From contig DXAM01000069.1 in NCBI GenBank assembly GCA_019117025.1, positions 1 through 43,186 of the forward strand: a stretch of DNA of 43,186 nt, in the 5' to 3' direction. The position numbers were made by a program, and so were the translations under genes. This DNA comes from Candidatus Microbacterium stercoravium. Lineage in GTDB: Bacteria > Actinomycetota > Actinomycetes > Actinomycetales > Microbacteriaceae. Below are positions 1 to 8,630 of this stretch, one piece after another (position 1 is the stretch's first letter; every line of letters begins with the position of its first letter). Under the pieces are notes generated by a model. The model was not told the origin of the DNA, ran no database searches, and was given only the letters and a program-made list of their open reading frames with translations.

Positions 1-1096
1 CGTCGGGCACCAGGTGCTGGCCGCGGTTCAGCTCGGTGAAGTGCGAGCGGGTGCCGCCGATCACCGGTACGTCCCGGTCACCGAGCGCCGCGCGGAGGAT
101 GCGCGTCGACTGCGCATCGGACATGTGCTCGTGCGGGTGCGTCGGCGGCTGGATCGCCGCGATCCGGGCGAGCGGCACGTCAGCAAGAGCATCGATGGCT
201 CGCGCGACCGCCCGTTCGGCGTCCTCGAGGGGGAGCACCAACCGCACGTCCAGCGGCAGGCCGCTCGCGGCGGCGCGCTCGATGACCGACGACCAGCCGG
301 CCCAACCGAGGTCGACCTCGACGAGCAGGTCGTGCCCCACCGGATCCGCGGGCCCGGTGCCCGGGGCCGTCGACGCGCCGACCGAGAACGCGATGGGCCC
401 GGCCTCGCGCTCGCGCAGCACGAGGGCCTCGCCCGCGGGCCGAGCCTCGTGCGGCGCCGGCGCACCGGCGTCGTCGACCGTCACCGTCACGCTCTGGACG
501 ACCGGGCTCTCGAGAAGATAGGGGAACGGATCCGCCAGCGCGCGGTTGTACGTCTTGAATGAGGCGTCGGTCCAGTTGCGCTGATCTTCCATCTCGAAGC
601 GATCGCCCTCGAACGTCACCGTGACGCCCTCCGAGGCCAGCGCGCGGATGTCGAACGCCGGCTGGTGGGGCGAGATCTCCTCGGGGAACGCGATGTGCGA
701 GACATCGCCGGACGTGTGCGTCACGGTGAGCGGCGCACCCGAGACGCGGGCCGGATGCAGCACGACGAGGCCCGTGCGGTTGGTCCAGAACTCGCGGTCG
801 GCGCTCACCGCGAGCGACACGGAGAGCGATGCGCCGTCGGCAGTGATCGACAGGGATCCTTCGAAGCGCGTGCCGAAGGCATCGGATACGAGGGAGATCG
901 TCGCGCCGGATCCCGCAACCGACACGTGCTCGACCGCCCATACCGCGGTCGCCCAGTCGCGGTCGCGCACGACGGCGCGCACGGAGCGCAGCACTTCGCG
1001 CCCGCGGAACGTCAGCTGCGCGAGGTCGTCGTCGCGCAGCTGAAGCTGCCAGTCGCCGAGGTCGATCGGCCGAATCCGCTCGCGCGTCCAGGTCAT
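1..1096 (-). CDS. apnL: D-apionate lactonase (3' end outside window)
   Basis: The frame is open from the ATG at 1096 to the window edge, so about 365 N-terminal residues are visible and the stop lies to the left. ApnL hydrolyses D-apionolactone to D-apionate in D-apiose breakdown. The visible part has a beta-rich N-terminal region with the motif DQRNWTDASFKTY, which I associate with the apionate lactonase N-domain. A TIM-barrel-like segment follows, with repeated strand-helix units and a PPTHPHEHMSD stretch. A good Shine-Dalgarno (GAAAGGA) lies just before the ATG, 22 bases after the SDR stop, so it is the seventh gene of the lerK operon. The assignment rests on recognised motifs plus the apnO/oiaC neighbourhood. 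The catalytic residues and C-terminal domain cannot be judged because of truncation. Confidence 0.8.
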   Translation of the reverse strand, partial: MTWTRERIRPIDLGDWQLQLRDDDLAQLTFRGREVLRSVRAVVRDRDWATAVWAVEHVSVAGSGATISLVSDAFGTRFEGSLSITADGASLSVSLAVSADREFWTNRTGLVVLHPARVSGAPLTVTHTSGDVSHIAFPEEISPHQPAFDIRALASEGVTVTFEGDRFEMEDQRNWTDASFKTYNRALADPFPYLLESPVVQSVTVTVDDAGAPAPHEARPAGEALVLREREAGPIAFSVGASTAPGTGPADPVGHDLLVEVDLGWAGWSSVIERAAASGLPLDVRLVLPLEDAERAVARAIDALADVPLARIAAIQPPTHPHEHMSDAQSTRILRAALGDRDVPVIGGTRSHFTELNRGQHLVPD

Positions 1097-1118
1097 CGCG
1101 GTGGTCCTTTCGCCGTTC

Positions 1119-1874
1119 CTACAGCGTCGTCATGCCGCCGTCGACCGTGAAGGCCGCGCCCGTGGCGAACGCCGAGTCGTCGCTGGCCAGGAAGGTCATG
1201 ACACCGGTGAGGTCGTCGGGCGTCGCGGGGCGGCCCATCGGAATGCGCGACGTGATCGCCGCGCGCTCACTGGGATCGCCGCTGATCGCGCTGACCAGGG
1301 GCGTCTCGACGTACGACGGCACGACGGTGTTCACGCGGATGCCGCGCGTCGCATACGCCGCCGCGACAGTGCGCCCGAGCCCGTGCACACCGGCCTTCGT
1401 GGTGCTGTAGGCGGTGAAGTCCTTGCCCTCGCCCGTCACGCCGGTCGGGCTGCCCGTCAGAATGATGGATCCGCCGCCCGCCGCGAGCATCGAGCGCACC
1501 GCGTGCTTCATGGTGAGGAACGTGCCCGTCAGGTTGATGTCGACCGTGCGGCGCCAGACCTCGAGGTCGAGGTCGGCGATCTGGGCGTCCTGGCCGAACA
1601 GCTGCACACCGGCGTTCGCTACCACGACGTTCGGCGCCCATCCTGCAGCGGCGATCTCGTCGAACGCCGCCGCGACCTGCTCCTCCTGCGAGATGTCGAC
1701 GGTCTGGGCGCGCGCCGCGTCGCCGATGTCGGCGGCCACGCGACCCGCCGCCGCGGTGTCGCGGTCGGCGATGATCACGCGTGCGCCCTCTGCGGCGAAC
1801 CGCCGGGCAACGGCCTCGCCGATGCCCGAGCCCGCTCCGGTGACGAGGGCGGTCTTGTCTCCGAGGCGCGCCAT
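1119..1874 (-). CDS. SDR-family dehydrogenase of the apionate operon
   Basis: A 251-residue classical short-chain dehydrogenase. It has the N-terminal cofactor motif TGAGSGIG (about residue 12), ADRD after the second beta strand (suggesting NAD(H) preference), VANAG, a catalytic Ser in LTGSPTG, YSTTK with the catalytic Tyr and Lys, and a C-terminal VDGG. Soluble and cytosolic. Its start overlaps the apnO stop: ATGATG offers two in-frame ATGs at 1877 and 1874, and I chose 1874 without strong reason. It lies between apnO and apnL. The known D-apiose dehydrogenase ApsD is a Gfo/Idh/MocA protein and none is intact here. This SDR may therefore oxidise D-apiose to the lactone or act on a related sugar or tetritol, but that is inference from position. 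Family assignment is firm, substrate is not. Confidence 0.88.
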   Translation of the reverse strand: MARLGDKTALVTGAGSGIGEAVARRFAAEGARVIIADRDTAAAGRVAADIGDAARAQTVDISQEEQVAAAFDEIAAAGWAPNVVVANAGVQLFGQDAQIADLDLEVWRRTVDINLTGTFLTMKHAVRSMLAAGGGSIILTGSPTGVTGEGKDFTAYSTTKAGVHGLGRTVAAAYATRGIRVNTVVPSYVETPLVSAISGDPSERAAITSRIPMGRPATPDDLTGVMTFLASDDSAFATGAAFTVDGGMTTL

Positions 1875-2728
1875 CATCGCTCGATCTTGTCGAGGTGCAG
1901 CATCTTCGCGAGGTTCTTGTCGAGCTCGTCGTCGCGGAAGATCTTCTTCCAGTCGTCCTTGATGATCGACTCGCGCCCGTACTTCATCGCGATCAGGCAG
2001 GCATCGCTGAACGGGTTGTCGCCGCGCAGGCCGTTGGCGAGCGCCACCTGCGTGTGGCCGTACATGATGCTGCGCGCGGCGGCCTCGGGAACGCCCATAG
2101 TGTGGATCGCTTCGTCGAGCGCCTCGTTGAGCAGCTCGCCGACCATGCACGCCACGGTCTCGACGAGCGTCGGCTCGAGCTGGGCGAGCTGCTTGATCGT
2201 CACGAAGTGCACGTCGATGACCGGTGCGTAGATCGCGCGCACGGTCTCCTCGACGAGGGTCTTCTTCGCCGGGTCGTCGCTCTCGACGGCCGCGATCGCG
2301 TCCTGCGGCGCCGCGATCCCGCCGAACGTGTCCGCCCACTGCTCGGGGGTCTCGCGCTGCAGGAAGATCGACGGGTGGCACGGATGGGCGACTGCCTGGA
2401 TCACGTCGTCGCGCGTCGTGAGCAGGTTCGCATACGCGGCCGCCGGGTCGAGCGTGAGGCAGACGGCTCCCGACTTCATCTGCGGCACGAGCTCCGCCGT
2501 CACGGCGGCGAGGGCGAGGTCGGGGACCGCGAGCACGACGATGTCGGCGTCGGCGACGGCGGTCGGCGCATCGGTCAGCGAGCGCCCGGCCTCCCGCGTG
2601 CGCTCCTGGCCCGCGGGGGAGTTCTCGACATAGCGCACGTCGTGCTCCGTGCGCACGAGGTTGTTGGACACGCGCATGCCCATCTTCCCACCCGCGCCGA
2701 TGACGGCGATGCTGTACTTCTCACTCAT
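1874..2728 (-). CDS. apnO: D-apionate oxidoisomerase
   Basis: A 284-residue NAD(P)-dependent enzyme that converts D-apionate to 3-oxo-isoapionate. The N-terminal Rossmann domain carries VIGAGGKMG (about residues 9-17) and the conserved ADIVVLAVPD strand. The middle has the motif AHPCHPSIF. The helical C-terminal half is of the phosphogluconate-dehydrogenase C-terminal type (IKQLAQLEPTLVET, then LNEALDEA). The start ATG at 2728 overlaps the oiaC stop (ATGA), and the stop overlaps the SDR start, so translation is probably coupled on both sides. The full-length match to the ApnO type and the direct neighbours oiaC and apnL make the function convincing. Paralogous KARI-like or phosphogluconate-dehydrogenase-like enzymes are the alternative. 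Confidence 0.87.
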   Translation of the reverse strand: MSEKYSIAVIGAGGKMGMRVSNNLVRTEHDVRYVENSPAGQERTREAGRSLTDAPTAVADADIVVLAVPDLALAAVTAELVPQMKSGAVCLTLDPAAAYANLLTTRDDVIQAVAHPCHPSIFLQRETPEQWADTFGGIAAPQDAIAAVESDDPAKKTLVEETVRAIYAPVIDVHFVTIKQLAQLEPTLVETVACMVGELLNEALDEAIHTMGVPEAAARSIMYGHTQVALANGLRGDNPFSDACLIAMKYGRESIIKDDWKKIFRDDELDKNLAKMLHLDKIER

Positions 2729-3507
2729 AGCGTGCTCCTCAGATATTCCAGAGTGGCGCGGGTCCAATCCCGCTCTGTTCGGATCGTGGTCTCCGCGTCG
2801 GTCTGCCACGGCAGCCAGTGCTCGACGACCTCATTGATGCCGCGCTCGCGGGGCCGCACGACGTCGAGCAGCTGGCCGTAGTCGTGCAGGCCCTCGCCCA
2901 TGCGGGCGCCGCTGTAGGTGAAGCCGACCCAGCCGTCCTGGCGTGCGAACGCGAAGTCTTTGACGTGCACGTTCTTCACCAGGCGCGAGGTCTCGCGGAC
3001 GCACTCGCGCGGGCTCTCCAGCTGCGCGACGACGTTCGCCGGATCGAGGCACACGCCGAGGGCGTCGCTTCCGACGGTATCGATCAGACCGACGATGTCG
3101 CGCGTGGGCACTTGCTCGTACGTCTCGAGGGCGAGGCTCACGCCCGCCGCCTCGTACGCCGGCATCGCGTCGGCCAGCGTGCGCCGCGCGTCATCGAGCG
3201 ACGGCCGCGACTCGGGCCCGTACAGCATGCTGCGCACGACGCGGGCATCGAAGATCTCCGCCAGCGTGAGGAACCTCTCGAGGCGCTCGGGCTCGATGCC
3301 CTTCGTGCCCAGTTCGATCGTGAGCCCGGTGTCGCGTGCGGCGCTCGCCGCATCGCGCAGCTCCGCGTCGGTCATCTGCTCGAGCGGCGCGTAGTCGCAG
3401 ATCTGGAACAGGTCGACGCGCTGTGCGCGCGTGTCCTCGAAGGCGCCGACGAGGGAGAGCCCCTCGGCGTGCTGCCAGAAGTACGCGTAGGTTCCGAGTC
3501 CGATCAC
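2725..3507 (-). CDS. oiaC: 3-oxo-isoapionate decarboxylase
   Basis: A 260-residue protein of the xylose-isomerase-like / AP-endonuclease-2 TIM-barrel superfamily. OiaC decarboxylates 3-oxo-isoapionate to L-erythrulose. Visible barrel motifs are IELGTKG, SLALETYEQ, GVCLDPAN and NVHVKDF, which supply the Glu, Asp, His and Asp ligands expected for a divalent metal site. The barrel ends with a conserved tail (HWLPWQTDAE). The start is GTG at 3507, overlapping the lerI stop (GTGA), and the stop overlaps the apnO ATG. The family alone would allow a generic sugar isomerase/epimerase. The specific call follows from immediate linkage to apnO, apnL and the complete L-erythrulose processing set. Confidence 0.83.
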   Translation of the reverse strand: MIGLGTYAYFWQHAEGLSLVGAFEDTRAQRVDLFQICDYAPLEQMTDAELRDAASAARDTGLTIELGTKGIEPERLERFLTLAEIFDARVVRSMLYGPESRPSLDDARRTLADAMPAYEAAGVSLALETYEQVPTRDIVGLIDTVGSDALGVCLDPANVVAQLESPRECVRETSRLVKNVHVKDFAFARQDGWVGFTYSGARMGEGLHDYGQLLDVVRPRERGINEVVEHWLPWQTDAETTIRTERDWTRATLEYLRSTL

Positions 3508-4295
3508 GAGCGGCCCTCCGCGACGGCGGCGGCCTCGTCGAGCACCTGCACGAGCGCATCGGGATCGTGCGCGAAGCGCCCGAGGAACACGCCATCGACG
3601 GCGCTCCCGAGGGCGGTGAGCACACCCGGCCCGGCCGCGCCGCCGTAGATGACGGCGGAGCCGGCGCGCGCCGGATCGTGGTCGAGGGCCTCGCGCAGGG
3701 CGCCCGCGACGACGCGCACATGGGTCTCGCCCGCCGCCTCTGCCGCGCCGATCGCCCAGACGGGCTCGTACGCGACGATCACGGATCCGCGCTCCGCACC
3801 CGCGAGCGACGCCCGCAGCTGCCGTACGGCGATCTCGGCGGCGGCCGACGGATCCTGCTGGTCCTGCTCGCCGATGCAGACGAGCGGCGTGAGGCCGGCG
3901 CGCAGGGCGGCGCGCGTCTTCTGCGCGACGTCGTCGTCGGTCTCGCCGAACAGGCGCCTGCGCTCGGCATGCCCGACCTCGGCGATCGACGCGCCCACCT
4001 CGGCGAGCTCCGCGGCCGAGACCTCGCCGGTGTACGCGCCCTCATCCCACGCTGCGACGTCCTGCCCGCCGACCCGCACCGGCGTGCCGCGGAAGGCCGC
4101 GACGGCCGGAGCGACCTGCAGGTACGTCGGCGTGATGAACAGCTCGACGGATCCGTCTGCCACCGCGGTGTGCGAGCGCACGCGCGCGGCGACGTCGTCG
4201 AACCACGCGAGCGCGCGCTCGTGCCCGAAGTACATCTTCAGGCTCACGCCGATCGTGACCGGAGGGCGTCGCTCTCCGGCGGGAGGGGCCGACAT
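3504..4295 (-). CDS. lerI: L-erythrulose 1-phosphate isomerase (TIM-like)
   Basis: A 263-residue triosephosphate-isomerase-fold enzyme. It keeps the TIM catalytic trio in recognisable motifs: the Lys in SLKMYFG, the His in VGHAERR and the Glu in AYEPVWAIG. The phosphate loop IYGGAAGPG is also present. LerI-type enzymes interconvert L-erythrulose 1-phosphate and D-erythrulose 4-phosphate. A housekeeping TIM would normally sit beside gapA and pgk. Here the gene lies between derI and oiaC. Its ATG shares one base with the derI stop (TGATG) and its TGA overlaps the oiaC GTG. The erythritol-pathway isomerase EryH belongs to the same group and would be a synonymous call. Confidence 0.85.
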   Translation of the reverse strand: MSAPPAGERRPPVTIGVSLKMYFGHERALAWFDDVAARVRSHTAVADGSVELFITPTYLQVAPAVAAFRGTPVRVGGQDVAAWDEGAYTGEVSAAELAEVGASIAEVGHAERRRLFGETDDDVAQKTRAALRAGLTPLVCIGEQDQQDPSAAAEIAVRQLRASLAGAERGSVIVAYEPVWAIGAAEAAGETHVRVVAGALREALDHDPARAGSAVIYGGAAGPGVLTALGSAVDGVFLGRFAHDPDALVQVLDEAAAVAEGRS

Positions 4296-4765
4296 CAGCA
4301 GCTTCCGGTGGTCTCGTACTCGTCGATGACGGCGACCTTCTGCGCGGAGGCGGACGAGTCGTCGAAGCGGTACGTCAGCCATTCCTTCGCGAGGCGGCGG
4401 GCGAGCTCGATGCCGACGACGCGCTGGCCCATGCAGAGCACCTGCGCGTTATTGGACAGCACCGAACGCTCGACCGAGAAGCTGTCGTGCGCCGTGACAG
4501 CACGGATCCCGGCGACCTTGTTCGCGGAGATCGCGACCCCGAGACCCGTGCCGCAGATGAGCAGAGCGCGGTCGGCCTCGCCGCGCGCCACGCGCTCGGC
4601 GGCCTCGATCGCGACCTTCGGGTACGGCGTGTGCCCGTCTTCCGAGACGCCCACGTCGACGACGCTCTCGACGAGGTCGTGCGCCTCGAGATCCTTCTTG
4701 ATGATCTCCTTGTATCCAAAGCCGGCGTCGTCGCCGCCGATGACAATGCGGAGCTTTTCAGCCAT
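4295..4765 (-). CDS. derI: D-erythrulose 4-phosphate isomerase (RpiB-like)
   Basis: A 156-residue RpiB/LacAB-family sugar-phosphate isomerase. Visible motifs are [13 protein letters not shown] at the N-terminus, the active-site Cys in [21 protein letters not shown], and MGQRVVG near the C-terminus. Here it would convert D-erythrulose 4-phosphate to D-erythrose 4-phosphate, which enters the pentose phosphate and shikimate routes. Two ATGs are in frame (4771 and 4765). The one at 4765 has the better spacing from the Shine-Dalgarno GAAGG and starts two bases after the lerK stop. Its stop overlaps the lerI ATG. Sequence alone cannot exclude ribose 5-phosphate isomerase activity, but the operon context favours DerI/EryI. 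Confidence 0.85.
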   Translation of the reverse strand: MAEKLRIVIGGDDAGFGYKEIIKKDLEAHDLVESVVDVGVSEDGHTPYPKVAIEAAERVARGEADRALLICGTGLGVAISANKVAGIRAVTAHDSFSVERSVLSNNAQVLCMGQRVVGIELARRLAKEWLTYRFDDSSASAQKVAVIDEYETTGSC

Positions 4766-4767
4766 GA

Positions 4768-6495
4768 TCATGCCTTCTTCCGGTCGTTGAGAGTGATGAG
4801 AGCCTGCGCGATGAGGGCGAGCGAGTGCGCCCCGGGATCGGGTGTGCCGAGCGATTTCTCGTGGTGCGTGCGAGCGCGCCCCATCTGGGGCAGCATGTCG
4901 GCGGTCGCCTTCGCGGCAGCGGTCGCGGCATCGGCCGCGTCGCACCATGCGGCGCCGATCGCATCGCCGGCGGCGATCCGATCGGCGAAGCGCTCGGCGA
5001 GCGGAGTCAATGCGTCGACGAGCGTCTTGTCGCCCGGCGTGGCCCCGAACGTGAGCACGCGCGCGGAGGCCGCGCTGAGGCCTGCCGCGAGGGCATCGCG
5101 ATCGGGCTCGCCCTCATCATCGATGTGCGCGGCGACTGCGGTGAGGATCGCGCCCCAGATCGCGCCCGACGTTCCGCCCGCGCGGTCCGACCACGCATCC
5201 GCGCCGCGTGCGAGGGTCGTGGCCCCGCCCGCGCCGCGGGAGACGGCATCGTGCGCGGCATCGCGCGCGGCGTGCACCCCGCGCTGCATGCCGATGCCAT
5301 GGTCGCCGTCTCCGGCGATCTGGTCGAGGCGCCCGAGCTCGTCGACGTTCGCGTCGATCGTGGCGCAGGCGATGTCGAACGCGCGTGCGACGACCGCCGC
5401 GACGGCGCGCCCCGCCTCGTCCGCGCGACCGATCTCTTCTGCGGCCTCGTCGGCCTCGTCCTCGGCGATGACGTCGCCCGAGTGGTCCACGGATCCGCGG
5501 CGGTACGCGGGGCTGTCGGCCCCCGTCTCCCACAGGCGCTCGAGCTCGTCGTCGAGCCACAGCAGCGTGAGCGAGGTGCCCGCCATGTCGAAGCTCGTGC
5601 AGTACTCGCCGACGTGCGGATCGACCGCTTCGACGCCGGCGGCCTCGAGCAGCTGGGCGATGCGTCGATAGACGACGAACATCTCCTCGTACTTGAGCGA
5701 CCCGAGTCCGTTGAGGATCGGGACCGCTCGGGCGCCGCGCGCCGAGTCGACGCCGTCGGGCAGCTCGTCGAGCAGACGCTCGACCAGCAGCTCGGCGAGT
5801 CCGTCCGCGCTCGGGATGTCGGCATCGCGCAGCCCCGGCTCGCCGTGGATGCCGAGGCCGATCGCCATGCGGCCGGGCTCGACCTCGAAGAGGGGCTCGG
5901 GCGCGCCGGGCAGGGTGCAGCCGGTGAACGCGACGCCGAAGGAGCGCGTGCGCTCGTTCGCGTGCGCCGCGAGGCGCTCCACCTCGTCGAGCGAGTCGCC
6001 CCGCGCCGCCGCCGCGCCCGCGATGCGGAACACCGACAGGTCGCCGGCGATGCCGCGGCGCTTGTGCTTCTCGGCGACCGGCGCGCTCGAGACGTCGTCG
6101 GTGACGGCTACGGTGCGGCAGTCGATGCCCGCCTCGCGCAGCTGCTCCTGCGCGGCGTCGAAGTTGAGCACGTCGCCCGCGTAATTGCCGTAGCTGAGCA
6201 GCACGCCGCCGCCGTTCTCGGACGCCTTCGCGACGGAGAGCACCTGCTGGGTCGAGGGCGAGGCGAAGAGGTTGCCCATCGCGGCGCCGTGCGCGAGCCC
6301 CGGGCCGACGAGCCCGCCGAACGCGGGGTAGTGCCCGCTGCCGCCGCCGATCACGAGCGCGACCTCGCCGTCGGGCGTCTTCGTGGATCGGGCCACACCG
6401 CCCGACACGCGACGCACGTAGCGACGGTTCGCGGCGACGAAGCCGTCGATCATCTCGTCCGCGAAGTCTGCGGGATCGTTCCAAAGGCGCGTCAT
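4768..6495 (-). CDS. lerK: L-erythrulose kinase (DhaK-DhaL fusion)
   Basis: A 575-residue ATP-dependent kinase with fused dihydroxyacetone-kinase domains. The DhaK part (about residues 1-330) has [12 protein letters not shown] for substrate binding and GIHGEPG with the His (near residue 216) that forms the hemiaminal with the keto-sugar. The DhaL part (about 370-575) has GDGDHGIGM for the ATP/Mg site and [11 protein letters not shown]. LerK makes L-erythrulose 1-phosphate, the substrate of LerI two genes downstream. It is the first gene of the minus-strand operon. The ATG at 6495 is the first plausible start; a longer frame upstream gives non-family sequence and crosses the palindromic operator at 6544. 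Dihydroxyacetone kinase or DerK activity is the main alternative. Confidence 0.85.
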   Translation of the reverse strand: MTRLWNDPADFADEMIDGFVAANRRYVRRVSGGVARSTKTPDGEVALVIGGGSGHYPAFGGLVGPGLAHGAAMGNLFASPSTQQVLSVAKASENGGGVLLSYGNYAGDVLNFDAAQEQLREAGIDCRTVAVTDDVSSAPVAEKHKRRGIAGDLSVFRIAGAAAARGDSLDEVERLAAHANERTRSFGVAFTGCTLPGAPEPLFEVEPGRMAIGLGIHGEPGLRDADIPSADGLAELLVERLLDELPDGVDSARGARAVPILNGLGSLKYEEMFVVYRRIAQLLEAAGVEAVDPHVGEYCTSFDMAGTSLTLLWLDDELERLWETGADSPAYRRGSVDHSGDVIAEDEADEAAEEIGRADEAGRAVAAVVARAFDIACATIDANVDELGRLDQIAGDGDHGIGMQRGVHAARDAAHDAVSRGAGGATTLARGADAWSDRAGGTSGAIWGAILTAVAAHIDDEGEPDRDALAAGLSAASARVLTFGATPGDKTLVDALTPLAERFADRIAAGDAIGAAWCDAADAATAAAKATADMLPQMGRARTHHEKSLGTPDPGAHSLALIAQALITLNDRKKA

Positions 6496-6543
6496 GATCG
6501 CTGCGTCCGTTCCTGAGCGACGTCGAGTCGTGTTGCCCTCAGT

Positions 6544-6563
6544 TTGGCAAACCGGTTGACCAA
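6544..6563. promoter_or_regulatory. Palindromic operator upstream of lerK, probable GntR site
   Basis: TTGGCAAACCGGTTGACCAA is an inverted repeat matching its own complement at 16 of 20 positions: TTGG-nn-AACC meets GGTT-nn-CCAA at the centre. It lies 49 bases before lerK and about 175 bases before the divergent FadR-type regulator at 6738. FadR-family regulators typically bind short dyads of this size, so this is the best candidate autoregulatory and operon operator. No binding evidence exists beyond the sequence. Confidence 0.6.
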
Positions 6564-6737
6564 TAACAAGTTGCTGCGGAAATATGTCGGCATGGGGATC
6601 TCTCCTTGTCGATCGATCGGGGTGTTTCGTAGATGTGTAGTGTGATGGGCGGATCGGATCCCGCACGCGGCGGAGCGGGCCGACCGCTCGAACGCGCGGG
6701 GCCGCCAGGTGCCTCGGCCCCGACAGGGAGGCATGTG

Positions 6738-7472
6738 ATGGCAGGCGATTCCTCGTCTTCGGAGCAGATCGTCGATGCGCTCGGCACGCTGCCGACGGGC
6801 ACGCCCGTCAGCGAGGTGGCGCGTCGGCTTCTCGACCTGTTCACGAGCGGTTCCATCGAGCCCGGCACGCGCCTGCCGTCCGAGCGTCAGCTGGCGGCGT
6901 CGCTCGCTGTCGGGCGCTCCGCGGTGCGCGAAGCGCTCGCCGCGCTCGAGATCCTCGGCATCGTGCAGGTGCGACCCGGATCCGGCACCTTCCTGCGCGG
7001 ACAGGCCAGCGAGCTGCTGCCGCAGACGCTGCGCTGGGGCCTGCTGATCGGCGAGCGCAACACGAGCGAGCTGCTCGAACTGCGCTCGGGGCTCGAGATC
7101 TATGTCGCGCGCATTGCGGCGACGCGGGCTGATGCGTCCGCTCGCGAGGCGATGCGCGCGCACGTGCGCGCGATGCGCGAGGCGGAAGACGATCTCGCCG
7201 CATTCGCCCGCGCCGACCTGGCGTTCCACCTCGACATCGCTGAGGCGGCCGACAACGGAACGCTCCACGACCTGCTGCACGTCGTGCGGTCGCTGCTGCA
7301 GGTGCACGCGGATCGCGCCGTGCACTCGATCGCCGACGCGGAGATCGCGGCCGTCGAGCACGAAGCCGTGCTCGACGCGCTCGACGCGGGGGATCCCGAC
7401 GCCGCGGCCTCGGCGATGGCCGTGCACATGATCACGGCGTCGGAGCGCGTGACGCGGCTGCTCACCGAATGA
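6738..7472 (+). CDS. FadR-subfamily GntR transcriptional regulator
   Basis: A 244-residue regulator. The N-terminal winged helix-turn-helix (about residues 20-95) carries the GntR signature RLPSERQLAASLAVGRSAVREAL and GSGTFL. The helical FCD effector domain (about 110-235) contains DLAFHLDIAEA, EHEAVLDAL and a late AVHM, which would supply the His/Asp metal ligands usual in FCD domains. The start at 6738 is preceded by GGGAGG at good distance; an upstream in-frame extension lacks family similarity. It is divergent from lerK, with a 20-bp palindrome between, so it most likely represses the apionate/erythrulose operon and responds to a sugar acid or phosphorylated intermediate. The inducer is unknown. 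Confidence 0.88.
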   Translation: MAGDSSSSEQIVDALGTLPTGTPVSEVARRLLDLFTSGSIEPGTRLPSERQLAASLAVGRSAVREALAALEILGIVQVRPGSGTFLRGQASELLPQTLRWGLLIGERNTSELLELRSGLEIYVARIAATRADASAREAMRAHVRAMREAEDDLAAFARADLAFHLDIAEAADNGTLHDLLHVVRSLLQVHADRAVHSIADAEIAAVEHEAVLDALDAGDPDAAASAMAVHMITASERVTRLLTE

Positions 7473-7532
7473 GCGGATCCCGCTCGCGCGCGAGAGCGAT
7501 GCCTGCACGATTCCTCCCCGGGGCGCGTGTGA

Positions 7533-8597
7533 TCAGCTGTTCGGCGTGACGATCGACTTGATGGTGGTCGGGTCGGCGGTCGACTCGAGCGCATCGGCGA
7601 CGCGGTCGAGACCGAACCTGCCGGTCACCATCCGGTCGAGATCGACGCGGCCGTCGGCGACGAGCGCGATCGCGGCGGGCCAGGTGTTGGCGTAGCGGAA
7701 CACGCCGGTGATGATGAGCTCGTTGTTCTGGATGTGCGAGATGGGCAGGGGCAGCTCGTCGATGCCCATGCCGACGAGCACGACCCGGCCACCGGGGCGC
7801 ACGGTGAGCAGCCCGCTGCGCACGGCGGGCGCGGCGCCCGATGCGTCGATGAACGCATCGAGCGTGCCGCGCAGTTCGTCGAGTTCGCCCTGGGCAGGAT
7901 CGATCGCGCGGCTCGCGCCGAAGCTCAGCGCCGACTGGCGTCGAGATTCTGCGAGGTCGGAGACGATGACCTCGGTTGCGCCGAATGCGCGCGCGACCTG
8001 CGCCGAGAGGATGCCGATCGGCCCCGCGCCGGCGATGAGCACGCGCGAGCCCGGCTGGATCGCCGCCTTGCGGGCAGTGGCGATCGCGACCGACAGCGGT
8101 TCCATGAGTGCTGCGGCCTCGTCGCTGACGCTGTCGGGAATGGCGAAGGCGAAGTGGCTCTGGATCGTGACGAACTCCTGGAAAGCCCCGTCGGTGCCGG
8201 GCACCGCGTAGAAGCGCATCTCGGGGTCGAGGTTGTACTCGCCGCGCAGCGTCTCGGCCGACGTGGGCGAGGGGTGCTGCGGCTCGATCGTCACCCGCTC
8301 GCCGACGCGAGCGGGGTCGACGTCGTCGCCGACCGCGACGATGACGCCGCCCGACTCGTGTCCGAGCACGAGGGGATCCTCCACCCGCCAGTCGCCGAGG
8401 CGCCCGTCGTGGAAGAAGTGCACGTCGCTGCCGCATACGCCCACGGCGGTGACGCGCACGAGCACTTCGTCGGCCGCGGGCGTCGGAACGGGGCGGGACG
8501 AGATTCTCACATCTCGCGCGGAATGCAACACGGCAGCGCGCTGCGTCGCGGGAACACCCGCGGATCCCTCGTGTCGCCTGGGTTCACTCGCACCCAT
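7533..8597 (-). CDS. Polyol-dehydrogenase-like MDR enzyme without structural zinc
   Basis: A 354-residue medium-chain dehydrogenase of the sorbitol/xylitol/L-idonate group. The catalytic zinc site is visible: Cys in VGVCGSD, His-Glu in LGHES and Glu in ALMEPLS. The nucleotide loop is GAGPIGIL, followed by DLAESR, which suggests NAD(H). In the lobe that normally carries four structural-zinc cysteines (PCxxCxxCxxGxYNLC), this protein has PSPTSAETLRGEYNLD, so all four are replaced. The start at 8597 has GGGAG nine bases upstream. It is convergent with the GntR gene and divergent from the dehydrogenase-ABC operon, with the palindrome at 8631 just upstream. It could oxidise a tetritol or pentitol; the substrate is not readable. 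Confidence 0.85.
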   Translation of the reverse strand: MGASEPRRHEGSAGVPATQRAAVLHSARDVRISSRPVPTPAADEVLVRVTAVGVCGSDVHFFHDGRLGDWRVEDPLVLGHESGGVIVAVGDDVDPARVGERVTIEPQHPSPTSAETLRGEYNLDPEMRFYAVPGTDGAFQEFVTIQSHFAFAIPDSVSDEAAALMEPLSVAIATARKAAIQPGSRVLIAGAGPIGILSAQVARAFGATEVIVSDLAESRRQSALSFGASRAIDPAQGELDELRGTLDAFIDASGAAPAVRSGLLTVRPGGRVVLVGMGIDELPLPISHIQNNELIITGVFRYANTWPAAIALVADGRVDLDRMVTGRFGLDRVADALESTADPTTIKSIVTPNS

Positions 8598-8630
8598 CAG
8601 TTCATCTCCCTCGATGTCGGTTCCCGCGAT

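Noticed and set aside
1119..2381. A 420-codon minus-strand frame covering the SDR and part of apnO
   Set aside because: The upstream part is Arg-rich non-family sequence in the wrong frame of apnO; the SDR proper starts at 1874.
3504..4295. Housekeeping triosephosphate isomerase
   Set aside because: Catalytic residues would allow it, but the gene is embedded between derI and oiaC and not with glycolytic genes, so LerI is preferred.
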